Below, piece by piece: positions 1 through 6,394 of a stretch of 6,394 nt of DNA. The notes under the pieces were generated by a model that ran no database searches, was not told the origin of the DNA, and saw only the letters and a program-made list of their open reading frames with translations. Within the stretch, counting starts at the first letter, position 1. Each line of letters starts with the position of its first letter. The position numbers and the translations under genes were made by a program. This DNA is from Verrucomicrobiales bacterium (lineage in GTDB: Bacteria > Verrucomicrobiota > Verrucomicrobiia > Verrucomicrobiales > DEV007): contig NZSO01000068.1 of the NCBI GenBank assembly GCA_002696885.1, positions 4,944 to 11,337 of the forward strand, given 5' to 3'.

Positions 1-380
1 GCAGAAACATTTGCCCCCTCAGAAACCCTCATCCTTGACAACTCAAGAGCACTAATCAAGGATTCATTCATTCCACCATGAGACTGCTCAAGTTCAAGCA
101 ACAGAGCATCGTCGCTCAATCTTGACATTAGTGGTGCAATTAATCTTTTGAAAGCCACAAAAATCAAACAGCCTGCTCCTAAAATGAGCATAACAAGTCG
201 TTGATAAAAATCCATTCTGAAAGTCTTATCTATCAAAAAGTCAGCTATTATAATTGCAATTAACACTGCGAGTATATACTTCAACCCATCGACAATAAAA
301 TATCTCTGAACACCACGACGCATCCTCCCTAGCGTTGCCGTAATTTCTGGGGGAATTTTACTATTGAACTTATTTGACAT
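1..380 (-). CDS. N-terminal part of a two-helix membrane protein, DUF4175-like (3' end outside window)
   Basis: Reading from ATG at 380 towards base 1, the frame stays open for 126 codons and leaves the window, so only the N-terminus is visible. It starts MSNKFNSKIPPEI, followed by a basic stretch (RMRR near residues 19-22), a hydrophobic helix at about residues 33-50 (LKYILAVLIAIIIADFLI), a short polar loop, and a second helix at about 61-77. Then comes a soluble, probably helical segment containing LSDDALLLELEQSHGGMNESLISALELSR (residues 88-116, given here only as a landmark). The two-helix hairpin followed by an 'ALxxE...L...LISALEL' segment resembles the start of large DUF4175-like membrane proteins that follow VWA genes in planctomycete operons; this is recognition from memory. 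The start lies 8 bases after the VWA stop with a good AAGGA ribosome site, so the two are probably co-translated. The gene is certain as an ORF; the family name is moderately supported. Confidence 0.8.
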   Translation of the reverse strand, partial: MSNKFNSKIPPEITATLGRMRRGVQRYFIVDGLKYILAVLIAIIIADFLIDKTFRMDFYQRLVMLILGAGCLIFVAFKRLIAPLMSRLSDDALLLELEQSHGGMNESLISALELSRMRVSEGANVS

Positions 381-385
381 TAAAA

Positions 386-390
386 TCCTT
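386..390 (-). promoter_or_regulatory. Shine-Dalgarno site AAGGA for the DUF4175-like gene
   Basis: On the minus strand the sequence reads TAAGGATTTTAATG. AAGGA sits 5 bases before the ATG at 380 and overlaps the TAA stop of the upstream VWA gene (391..389). It is the only clear Shine-Dalgarno match before a start in the window, it fixes the start of the downstream gene, and the overlap with the stop suggests translational coupling. Confidence 0.7.
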
Positions 391-2875
391 AAATCAGTTT
401 ACTCTTTTTTCTTAAAGCCCACTCAATAACCAAAAGTAGAAACAAAATGATAAATACAATACGGTTATCCCAGAGAGGCATAGGCGGACTATCATAGGTG
501 AGTCTTCTCGATAAATCTGGTATCGAATCAGGAATAAACTTTAATTCATCAGGTTTAAAATAACGACCACCAGTTGAGGCTGCCATTGCCTTTAATTTAT
601 CTTGATCAAGCCATGTCTGCTGTATCTCTTGAAATGGCAATACCACCATGAAGTTTGATTTCACATTAATCATTTCACTGTTGGCCGATTCAAGTTCAAT
701 TAAAACATCATATGCTCCCTCGTAAGAAGCTACTACTGTTGATTCGTATACACCTGGTCTATTCTGAATTGAATTAAATATTATATCCTTTTTCTGTCCA
801 TCAGGCAGGGTCATCACACCCTTAACCTCATCCTTTGACATCCATTCAAAATTTTTCTCCCGAAGCGTTGCAGTCAGTCTAATTCTATCTCCAATCTGGT
901 ATTGAAATCTTTCTGTCTCAATCTGGCCTCTTTTTTTACCTGCGAGAGATCGGCCCTCTACCAAATAACGAGTAGTTTGAACCCAAAACCTTTTGAAAAA
1001 TTCTGCATCTAGTCCTTTTGTCCTCCAACGCCATGTTCCATCAAAACCTAAATAAGTTGTTCGTCCTGTTCCAAATTGCCCCGTAACAAGCAGAGGCCTT
1101 GGGATTTCTTTTTTTCTTAAAGTTGGGTCAGAATGCTCAATCAATACTTTAGTTGCCGGCTTAGCTTCGAGAGCCGGAAAACTCCAGTAAGTTCCAGGCA
1201 GTTTTTTCCATTGCTGCAGTGTTTTTTGAGGATCTTCATAAAATCTCATTATTGGTTGGTCTGTGTTAGCCGCCACAATAGCAAGAGGCCATTCCCTATT
1301 ATTCAGAGACAATAAACCACTAACTTCCATGCCCCCAACATCTCCCAATAAAACTGGTAATAATTCGGTTATACCTGAGGTCCGTGAATCGGAAAGAAAC
1401 CTTCCCGCATTAACGGGGCCAGGCATATAAAGAAAACCGCCGGAATGCTCACTAACAAAACTCTTGAATAATTCGATTATCTCTTCATTGAATTCTTTAG
1501 GGTCAGGATCCAACATGATAATGACATCAAATTCAAAAAGTTTATCTTTAGTAGTGGGTAAAATATTAATGGGCGAATTTCCTTGCTGTAAGCGTCCATC
1601 ATCAAGACTTTGCAACCAGCATGACAAGTTGATCATCTTTTCTCTAGTGAGCAATCTAACTAAAGCACGGTACTCCCAACTTGGACTTCCTGAAACCAGC
1701 AAAACTTTTGCATTATCATCAAGTACCGTAACTCTGGTTGGGGATTGAGGAGCATTATCCTCAACATTTGACTCCCCCTCTAACACCTCAGCTCTAATTG
1801 TAAAAAACTTACCTCCTGGAGTTCGTGGAGTATGAAGAAAATCAATCTTGGTTCTCTTATTCTCTTCATTGATGTTGATATTTTTTTCACTAATTACAAT
1901 TTCATTTTCATCTCCACTCTCAGTTTTCTTTATTTCTATCAATTCAACTTTGACCTGTCCTTGATCTATTCCCTGAGAACTAATTACTGCCTGTATTTGA
2001 AACGGGTCGTTATTCCAAACCTGAGGGTCCGCGTAGATATTGGAAACTGTAACATTTCTTGGACGCTCGGGATCTCCTACCCCAACAAAATACAGTGGAA
2101 CATTTCTCATTTTGGCAGCACTCACCGCCTGATCTAAATCTGATGATGTGTTGTGTTGGCCATCTGTAAAAATGATTACCGACGAAGTGAGCGTTTCTTC
2201 AATTGATTTGTCAATGGCCTTAGAGAGATCAGTACCAACACCCTCTGCAACTAAATCCGGAAGATCAATTGCAATAGTCTCGTCAACTTTCTGTCCACTT
2301 TCTAAAGATTGATCAGAAAACGGTTTTTCAACAGCATCAATTTCAACAGACTTATCTCCAAAATCCAGAACCTTTACTCTTCCCTTTTCTCCTAATCTAA
2401 CAAGAAAATCACGTTCGTTAGCATTAATTGCAGTGTTAACAATATCAACTCTTGAAGGTTTTAATAATCTAACATCCTCGATGCTTTTATTTAATAATGT
2501 AGCCACCGACTTAGCAGCCGAGTTTTCAGAATATCCGTCTTTAACATTCATGGATTGAGACGAGTCTCTAAGCAGCTTGATAATCGGCCGTAATGATTTT
2601 GACTGAGTGTAGATTATAGAAGGTTCAAGAAAAACAATTCCCAATAAAACACATACGGAAAATCTTGTAACAAACAAAAAATACTTAACTCCTTTAGGGC
2701 ATGAATTACTCTCCTTTTGATATAACTTATAAACAATCCACCCAATCAAAATAATTGACGCTAGAAAGACAAAAACCCTCCAAGACTCAGGAAAATTTGC
2801 AAAGCTGAATGAAACTTCAGCATCATCAGGAATACTGTCCTGATCAAATCCAAACCAATGTAATAAGCTTTTCAA
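389..2875 (-). CDS. Membrane-anchored VWA protein with a glutamine-amidotransferase-like domain
   Basis: The product has 828 residues. Two hydrophobic helices (about 33-50 and 64-84) precede a von Willebrand factor A domain with all three MIDAS metal-site elements: D104-S-S-Q-S108 (DxSxS), T215 in GTDLSKAI, and T237-D-G in VIIFTDGQ. A beta-rich linker follows (about 270-385, ending RVTVLDD). Next is an amidotransferase-like Rossmann region (about 388-510: AKVLLVSGSPSWEYRALVRLL, then FDVIIMLDPDP, then SGGFLYMPGP) with no cysteine where a class I nucleophile would sit. A conserved-looking GRTTYLGFDGTWRWR patch (604-618) and another beta-rich segment lead to a C-terminal helix (about 805-820) and a basic tail. 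The domain order matches large VWA proteins of planctomycete MoxR-linked operons. The likely role is metal-dependent protein binding at the outer face of the membrane. The start is TTG at 2875: an in-frame TAA lies 15 bases upstream and the first in-frame ATG is at residue 109, inside the MIDAS region. No Shine-Dalgarno sequence is visible. It begins 17 bases after the toroid gene. Confidence 0.9.
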   Translation of the reverse strand: MKSLLHWFGFDQDSIPDDAEVSFSFANFPESWRVFVFLASIILIGWIVYKLYQKESNSCPKGVKYFLFVTRFSVCVLLGIVFLEPSIIYTQSKSLRPIIKLLRDSSQSMNVKDGYSENSAAKSVATLLNKSIEDVRLLKPSRVDIVNTAINANERDFLVRLGEKGRVKVLDFGDKSVEIDAVEKPFSDQSLESGQKVDETIAIDLPDLVAEGVGTDLSKAIDKSIEETLTSSVIIFTDGQHNTSSDLDQAVSAAKMRNVPLYFVGVGDPERPRNVTVSNIYADPQVWNNDPFQIQAVISSQGIDQGQVKVELIEIKKTESGDENEIVISEKNININEENKRTKIDFLHTPRTPGGKFFTIRAEVLEGESNVEDNAPQSPTRVTVLDDNAKVLLVSGSPSWEYRALVRLLTREKMINLSCWLQSLDDGRLQQGNSPINILPTTKDKLFEFDVIIMLDPDPKEFNEEIIELFKSFVSEHSGGFLYMPGPVNAGRFLSDSRTSGITELLPVLLGDVGGMEVSGLLSLNNREWPLAIVAANTDQPIMRFYEDPQKTLQQWKKLPGTYWSFPALEAKPATKVLIEHSDPTLRKKEIPRPLLVTGQFGTGRTTYLGFDGTWRWRTKGLDAEFFKRFWVQTTRYLVEGRSLAGKKRGQIETERFQYQIGDRIRLTATLREKNFEWMSKDEVKGVMTLPDGQKKDIIFNSIQNRPGVYESTVVASYEGAYDVLIELESANSEMINVKSNFMVVLPFQEIQQTWLDQDKLKAMAASTGGRYFKPDELKFIPDSIPDLSRRLTYDSPPMPLWDNRIVFIILFLLLVIEWALRKKSKLI

Positions 2876-2892
2876 ATCACAAAACGGTTATT

Positions 2893-3960
2893 TTATCTAG
2901 CAAAAATTGGTAACATATCATTTGGCATCTGAAGAATTATACAAGCCATAGCCGTTGCATATTCTTGACCATATGACGAATTGCTCCAAGCTCCATTAGC
3001 ACCTTGACTGGATATTAGCTTATCTCGAATACTAGGATACCAATCATTCCACCAATCTCCCCCAGCATGCCACATGGCTTGAACCGCATAGTAATGGCCA
3101 TAATAAAAATAATGTCGTTCTGCATTATTTTTTCTCTTTTTAAGATAACTGAGTCCTTTTTCAATTTGTGGACCATCATAAATTCCAGCACTGAATAATG
3201 AAACACAACCAGCCGCTGTAAGAGCAAAAGTTGTATGCCCACCTCTCATCGTATATCTAAAACTTCCGTCAGCAGTTTGGCTTTTTTTAACATACTCAAT
3301 ACATTTATCGCGCGCTGAATCAGGAACATTTATCCCTGAGTCTCTGGCTGCTCTCAAAGCCATTATTTGACACACCGTTACAGACAAGTCTGCATCACTT
3401 TTAACTGGTCTATACCGCCAACCGCCTTCTTCATTTTGAGCGCCCAAAGTACATTTCACTGCAGCCCTTAACTTTTCTCCCAACTCTCTCTTTCGAGACA
3501 TTCCGTAAGCCTGAGTCATACATAACATTGCAAATCCATGTGCATACATATTTCCAATAGCTCCAGAACCACGAGCAATGTATCCAGTTGGACCAGTATG
3601 TCTCATTAAGAACTCAGTGCAAAGGTCAACTTCTTTGCCAAAACGACCAACTCCTGGAGTGCTTCCTTCACTCATAAAAGCCAGCCCTGAAAGTCCACAA
3701 ATACCAACACTCCCTGAATAACCTGAGGAACCTAATGCCCCTCTATCTGCACCTCTTTGTACTTGTCTTCCCGAAAGAAACCTTAAACCTTTATCAATAG
3801 CTTTTTGAGTGCGATCATCTATAAGATCTTCCGCGGTTTTTTCATTAGCTGAATATACCAAACCTTTGTTCAAAACCTGATGAACAGAAACAGGAGCCAA
3901 AAACTTAAGACATGATCTCCTATTTATTTTAAACTCCTTGTCTGTGTTATATTTATTCAT
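2893..3960 (-). CDS. Prenyltransferase/squalene-oxidase-repeat (alpha-toroid) protein with Tat-like leader
   Basis: The product has 355 residues. The N-terminus holds NRRSCLKFLAP (residues 13-23), which fits the twin-arginine pattern (R-R-x-F/C-L-K), followed by a weakly hydrophobic stretch and a plausible cleavage site after YSA (residues 36-38). The rest is a series of helical-hairpin repeats with QW-like turns: GLRFLSGRQ...GALGSSGYSG (58-82), TLGAQNEEGGWRYRP (171-185), VKKSQTADGSFRY (224-236) and LISSQGANGAWSN (315-327). An aromatic patch, HYFYYGHYYAVQAMWHAGGDWWNDWYP (283-309), precedes the last repeat. This is the alpha/alpha-toroid fold of squalene cyclases, prenyltransferase beta subunits and complement-like proteins. 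At 355 residues it is about half the length of a squalene-hopene cyclase. It lacks a DXDD motif (the nearest is SDADLSVT at 188-195), so terpene cyclisation is unlikely; an exported binding or scaffold protein is a better guess. ATG 3960 is the only reasonable start. It lies between the propeller and VWA genes in one co-directional run. Confidence 0.88.
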   Translation of the reverse strand: MNKYNTDKEFKINRRSCLKFLAPVSVHQVLNKGLVYSANEKTAEDLIDDRTQKAIDKGLRFLSGRQVQRGADRGALGSSGYSGSVGICGLSGLAFMSEGSTPGVGRFGKEVDLCTEFLMRHTGPTGYIARGSGAIGNMYAHGFAMLCMTQAYGMSRKRELGEKLRAAVKCTLGAQNEEGGWRYRPVKSDADLSVTVCQIMALRAARDSGINVPDSARDKCIEYVKKSQTADGSFRYTMRGGHTTFALTAAGCVSLFSAGIYDGPQIEKGLSYLKKRKNNAERHYFYYGHYYAVQAMWHAGGDWWNDWYPSIRDKLISSQGANGAWSNSSYGQEYATAMACIILQMPNDMLPIFAR

Positions 3961-3996
3961 CTTATGTAATTTGCATAATAGGAAGGCAGTGTTATT
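3961..3996 (-). other. Intergenic spacer with open in-frame link between propeller and toroid genes
   Basis: These 36 bases separate the TGA stop of the propeller gene (3999..3997) from the ATG of the toroid gene. They hold 12 sense codons (NNTAFLLCKLHK) in the same frame as both genes, so only the single TGA keeps the two proteins apart. There is no convincing Shine-Dalgarno sequence, hairpin or promoter. A TATTAT hexamer at 3980..3975 has no matching -35 element upstream. Confidence 0.6.
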
Positions 3997-6394
3997 TCAT
4001 TTTTCACCTTCTACTGGTATTTCCTCTGTACGAGATTTTTTATTTTCCTTAGTTTCACCAGTTATTGAGAAAACCTGGCGCAATCCCATTATAAAAATAT
4101 TTTCTCCATTAGAAAAAAGGTTGCCCACTGGTTGATTCCCTTCCGGCATCACAGTTATTTGGTCTTTTATCGCACCATCAATATTTGATATCTTGATAAT
4201 ATCATTTTCACCAGATGGCATAAATATTTCCTCCTCTGTTAATGCACCTCTTCCATATCCTTCAGGAAAAGTGTTTTCCCAAAGCATCTTGCCTCCATTA
4301 ACGTCATAACATCTAACAGTGCCCTTTCCTCCAACATACAATTTCTCATCAAGAACCCCTAAAACATATCCACTTTCATTGCCCCCGCGTAAAGGCACAC
4401 GGGCCGTTTCCCAAATTAATTTTCCAGTTCTCCGATCCAATGCTATAAGCTGATTGAAATCTGTTGGAGCAAACATAACTACTCTCTTGGCAGGGACAAC
4501 CGTATCGAATTCCCATCCATCAAAGTCCGGTATCCCCATATTGCCTCTTGCAAATCCTCCAAATCTTTGCAATTCCTGCATCCTAGAAGCATTATTTCTA
4601 ACCGTTCTTGGATATCTTACCACCCAGTTTAATGAACCTGATATCGCATCTAGCGAAAAGGCTAAACCTGAACCGGTGGCAACGTATGCTTCACCTCCAT
4701 CAACTGCTACCATTACTGAAGAATTTGGAGCAACTCCCGTTTCCGGCTCATCTCCAAGAAATGTCTTCCATTGTGTATATCCACTGTCTGGATTAATTGC
4801 TATCAAATTCATTCCTGTACCTTCTAAAATCGGAACAAGAACTAAATTACCATAAGGAACCGGTTCTCCAATGAAGCAACTTTCAGCGAATGAACCATCC
4901 TTTTTTTCAAAAGCAGATCGCATCCATTGTAGCTTTCCGTTCGTCGAGTGATAGGCAACAAGTCGATTTTTCCTCATCCTCGAATTACCTGTGTTTAAAC
5001 GATTTGGCCAAACACCTCGTTGAATCTCATTTTGGAGGTTTGGAGCCACTGGATTTTCTTCCTCTGTGAAATCTATTGGGACTCCCTGAATAGTGATTAA
5101 CTTATCTCCAATCAAACACATCGATTGATTAGTGTGATCTGAAAAATATTTAATTTCTTTTATATCCCGAGGAATTTTTTTTCCATCCTGGGAAGTTGGA
5201 CGTCTAAATCTATAATTTTTGGAAAAGTTTGGTTGTGGGTACTGTGTTCTAAAACCTAGCCATTGGACTTCCCCTTTTGATGAATCAATACATACGAGTC
5301 TATCTTCATTCTTAAAATACATAAATTTTGCCCCAAATAACATCTGGCCACATGGCATCCAATGCTCTTTTTGCCAATTCGTCAATATCTGCTGAATCGT
5401 CAGAGCCTGGTTGCCTTGAATCTGAGATGACCCTCCAATTCTTCTACCAAAAGGGTCTGTAAGGTTAAGTAGATCAGGCTTATCTTTTGACGCTGGGAGT
5501 GCGGGCCAACCTTTAGGAAGAGTAAGATCATATTTCTGGAGCCAACCAGTTTCCCCCTTGTCAATTGGTTGGTTAGTCGGCACTTTCATGAGACCAGATC
5601 TTTGTGCATTCCCCATTGCCATTGACCATCCATCTACGTTGTTATGTTTCTTTGTTATTAAGTCTGAGTTGGCAATATCCTCCTGAATAATTTTAATCAA
5701 AGATTCAGAAACATTTAGATCGGGGTCAGTTTTTAGGGTCTCAAGTAATTGTTTTGCTCGTTCTATATCACCCACTCTAGCACTGAGTACTGCTGCTCTA
5801 ACCAATAGGTCGGATCTTTTAATATTAGTGTCAGGGTAATCATTTAGAATTTTATCAATCAGCCTTATTGATGGAAGAAACTCATATCGATCCAATTTAA
5901 GACAGGCTAACTCAAAAGCCGCCTCATCTCCTAAAGAACTTAAGAAATATTTTTTAACGACTTCAGACAAAGCACTTTCTCTACCCTCATCAATTTCATA
6001 TGAAGAAAATATGATTTTTGCCTTAGTGTCTGCATTGAGACGATATCCATTCAATCCATCCTTTGGAAGCGCAGATAAAGTATTTTCTATCTCACGCGAT
6101 ACAGATTTATAAATTTGATATTCATGAGACAATGTTTTTTCCACCCATTCTTCACTCCCAAAAACCAGATCATTACTTGAATCAATTACTTTTTGCCACA
6201 AGCTACTCGCTAGATCATACCTACCCTCATCAGAAAACTGTTTAGCCCTCAACATTAATTCGTCCACAGTTGAGTCAGTTTTTAATGATGCCCCCTCTAT
6301 CCATTGAGTTTTGTCAATATTTTCAACATTACCAAATGGGGGAACAGAAAATAAAGATCCATAAGAAATAAAAAACGAAACAAAAATAAATAAA
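3997..6394 (-). CDS. Secreted TPR-like plus PQQ/BamB-like beta-propeller protein (5' end outside window)
   Basis: The frame is open from base 6394 to the TGA at 3997, about 799 codons, so the true start is beyond the window. A GTG at 6267 could be mistaken for the start, but the 42 codons before it contain a hydrophobic leader (LFIFVSFFISYGSLFSV) typical of a Sec signal peptide. Numbering from that GTG, residues 1-200 are helical and TPR-like (AKQFSDEGRYDLASSLWQKV; DIERAKQLLETL). The propeller opens with GWSMAMGNAQRSG (213-225), the usual W...GN..R.G entry motif. Blade-ending motifs of the form 'aLD..tGklqW' occur at 325-336, 437-448, 488-500, 536-548, 607-619 and 652-663, with a degenerate one near 691-703, so about seven blades. 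About 90 residues separate the first two motifs. The tail (737-756) is charged. There is no adjacent Cys pair as in PQQ alcohol dehydrogenases, so it is probably a BamB-like binding scaffold rather than a quinoprotein enzyme. It is the first visible gene of the run. Confidence 0.9.
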   Translation of the reverse strand, partial: LFIFVSFFISYGSLFSVPPFGNVENIDKTQWIEGASLKTDSTVDELMLRAKQFSDEGRYDLASSLWQKVIDSSNDLVFGSEEWVEKTLSHEYQIYKSVSREIENTLSALPKDGLNGYRLNADTKAKIIFSSYEIDEGRESALSEVVKKYFLSSLGDEAAFELACLKLDRYEFLPSIRLIDKILNDYPDTNIKRSDLLVRAAVLSARVGDIERAKQLLETLKTDPDLNVSESLIKIIQEDIANSDLITKKHNNVDGWSMAMGNAQRSGLMKVPTNQPIDKGETGWLQKYDLTLPKGWPALPASKDKPDLLNLTDPFGRRIGGSSQIQGNQALTIQQILTNWQKEHWMPCGQMLFGAKFMYFKNEDRLVCIDSSKGEVQWLGFRTQYPQPNFSKNYRFRRPTSQDGKKIPRDIKEIKYFSDHTNQSMCLIGDKLITIQGVPIDFTEEENPVAPNLQNEIQRGVWPNRLNTGNSRMRKNRLVAYHSTNGKLQWMRSAFEKKDGSFAESCFIGEPVPYGNLVLVPILEGTGMNLIAINPDSGYTQWKTFLGDEPETGVAPNSSVMVAVDGGEAYVATGSGLAFSLDAISGSLNWVVRYPRTVRNNASRMQELQRFGGFARGNMGIPDFDGWEFDTVVPAKRVVMFAPTDFNQLIALDRRTGKLIWETARVPLRGGNESGYVLGVLDEKLYVGGKGTVRCYDVNGGKMLWENTFPEGYGRGALTEEEIFMPSGENDIIKISNIDGAIKDQITVMPEGNQPVGNLFSNGENIFIMGLRQVFSITGETKENKKSRTEEIPVEGEK

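Noticed and set aside
1133..2137. Three plus-strand open frames (1133-1315, 1464-1748, 1832-2137)
   Set aside because: They lie antisense inside the VWA gene, have no family resemblance, and the minus-strand protein shows clear domains across the same bases.
3015..3242. Minus-strand open frame of 75 codons in another frame
   Set aside because: It overlaps the toroid gene completely, and the toroid frame carries the QW-like repeats.
2893..3960. Hopanoid biosynthesis (squalene-hopene cyclase)
   Set aside because: The protein is too short, has no DXDD motif, and has no isoprenoid genes beside it.
3962..3976. Four-codon mini-ORF (ATG CAA ATT ACA TAA) just before the toroid start, as a leader peptide
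   Set aside because: It has no ribosome site and no attenuator-like hairpin; an ORF this short is expected by chance.
3975..3980. TATTAT as a -10 promoter element before the toroid gene
   Set aside because: No TTGACA-like hexamer lies 16-18 bases upstream, and such hexamers are common in AT-rich DNA.
3938..4855. Plus-strand open frames at 3938-4135, 4454-4855 and 4608-4796
   Set aside because: They are antisense to the propeller gene, whose blade motifs cover these bases; the translations look like random composition.
6063..6245. Plus-strand open frame of 60 codons
   Set aside because: It is antisense to the TPR-like part of the propeller gene, with no recognisable product.
3997..6394. PQQ-dependent alcohol or glucose dehydrogenase
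   Set aside because: Blade motifs are present, but there is no adjacent cysteine pair, no cytochrome domain and no dehydrogenase neighbours; the TPR-like fusion fits a binding scaffold better.
1..6394. CRISPR array, tRNA or rRNA gene, insertion sequence, phage or defence system
   Set aside because: No direct-repeat array, cloverleaf, rRNA segment, transposase or inverted terminal repeat was seen; coding density leaves almost no non-genic space.

Overview
The window is an AT-rich bacterial segment in which four genes run head to tail on the minus strand and fill almost every base. In transcription order (right to left) they are: (1) a secreted protein with an N-terminal TPR-like helical region and a PQQ/BamB-like beta-propeller, cut off at its 5' end by the window edge (6394..3997); (2) a prenyltransferase/squalene-cyclase-type alpha-toroid protein with a Tat-like leader (3960..2893); (3) a large membrane-anchored von Willebrand factor A protein with a glutamine-amidotransferase-like domain (2875..389); and (4) the N-terminus of a membrane protein of the kind that usually follows such VWA genes (DUF4175-like), cut off at its 3' end (380..1). 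The gaps are 36, 17 and 8 bases. No promoter, terminator, RNA gene, mobile element or CRISPR array is apparent, so this looks like the inside of one operon.

The organism is most likely a planctomycete (Planctomycetota), perhaps a low-GC marine or uncultured lineage. The reasons are the gene combination, the secreted PQQ-like propeller with a W-x5-G-N-x-x-R-x-G entry motif, the small secreted alpha-toroid proteins common in that phylum, and weak or absent Shine-Dalgarno sequences before two of three visible starts. This is inference from family knowledge; no marker gene is present, and a related PVC lineage is possible.

All four products are predicted to be exported or in the membrane. The VWA protein has an intact MIDAS motif set between a double membrane anchor and a C-terminal membrane helix. 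Its large intervening region carries an amidotransferase-like fold without a visible catalytic cysteine. In relatives, such genes usually sit beside a MoxR-family AAA+ ATPase and a DUF58 protein; those would have to lie outside this window. A reasonable reading is a cell-envelope assembly or surveillance complex: VWA and DUF4175-like proteins in the membrane, with the propeller and toroid proteins as extracytoplasmic binding partners. The function is not established. The toroid lacks the DXDD motif of squalene-hopene cyclases and the propeller lacks the vicinal cysteines of PQQ alcohol dehydrogenases, so both are more likely scaffold or binding proteins than the enzymes their family names suggest.
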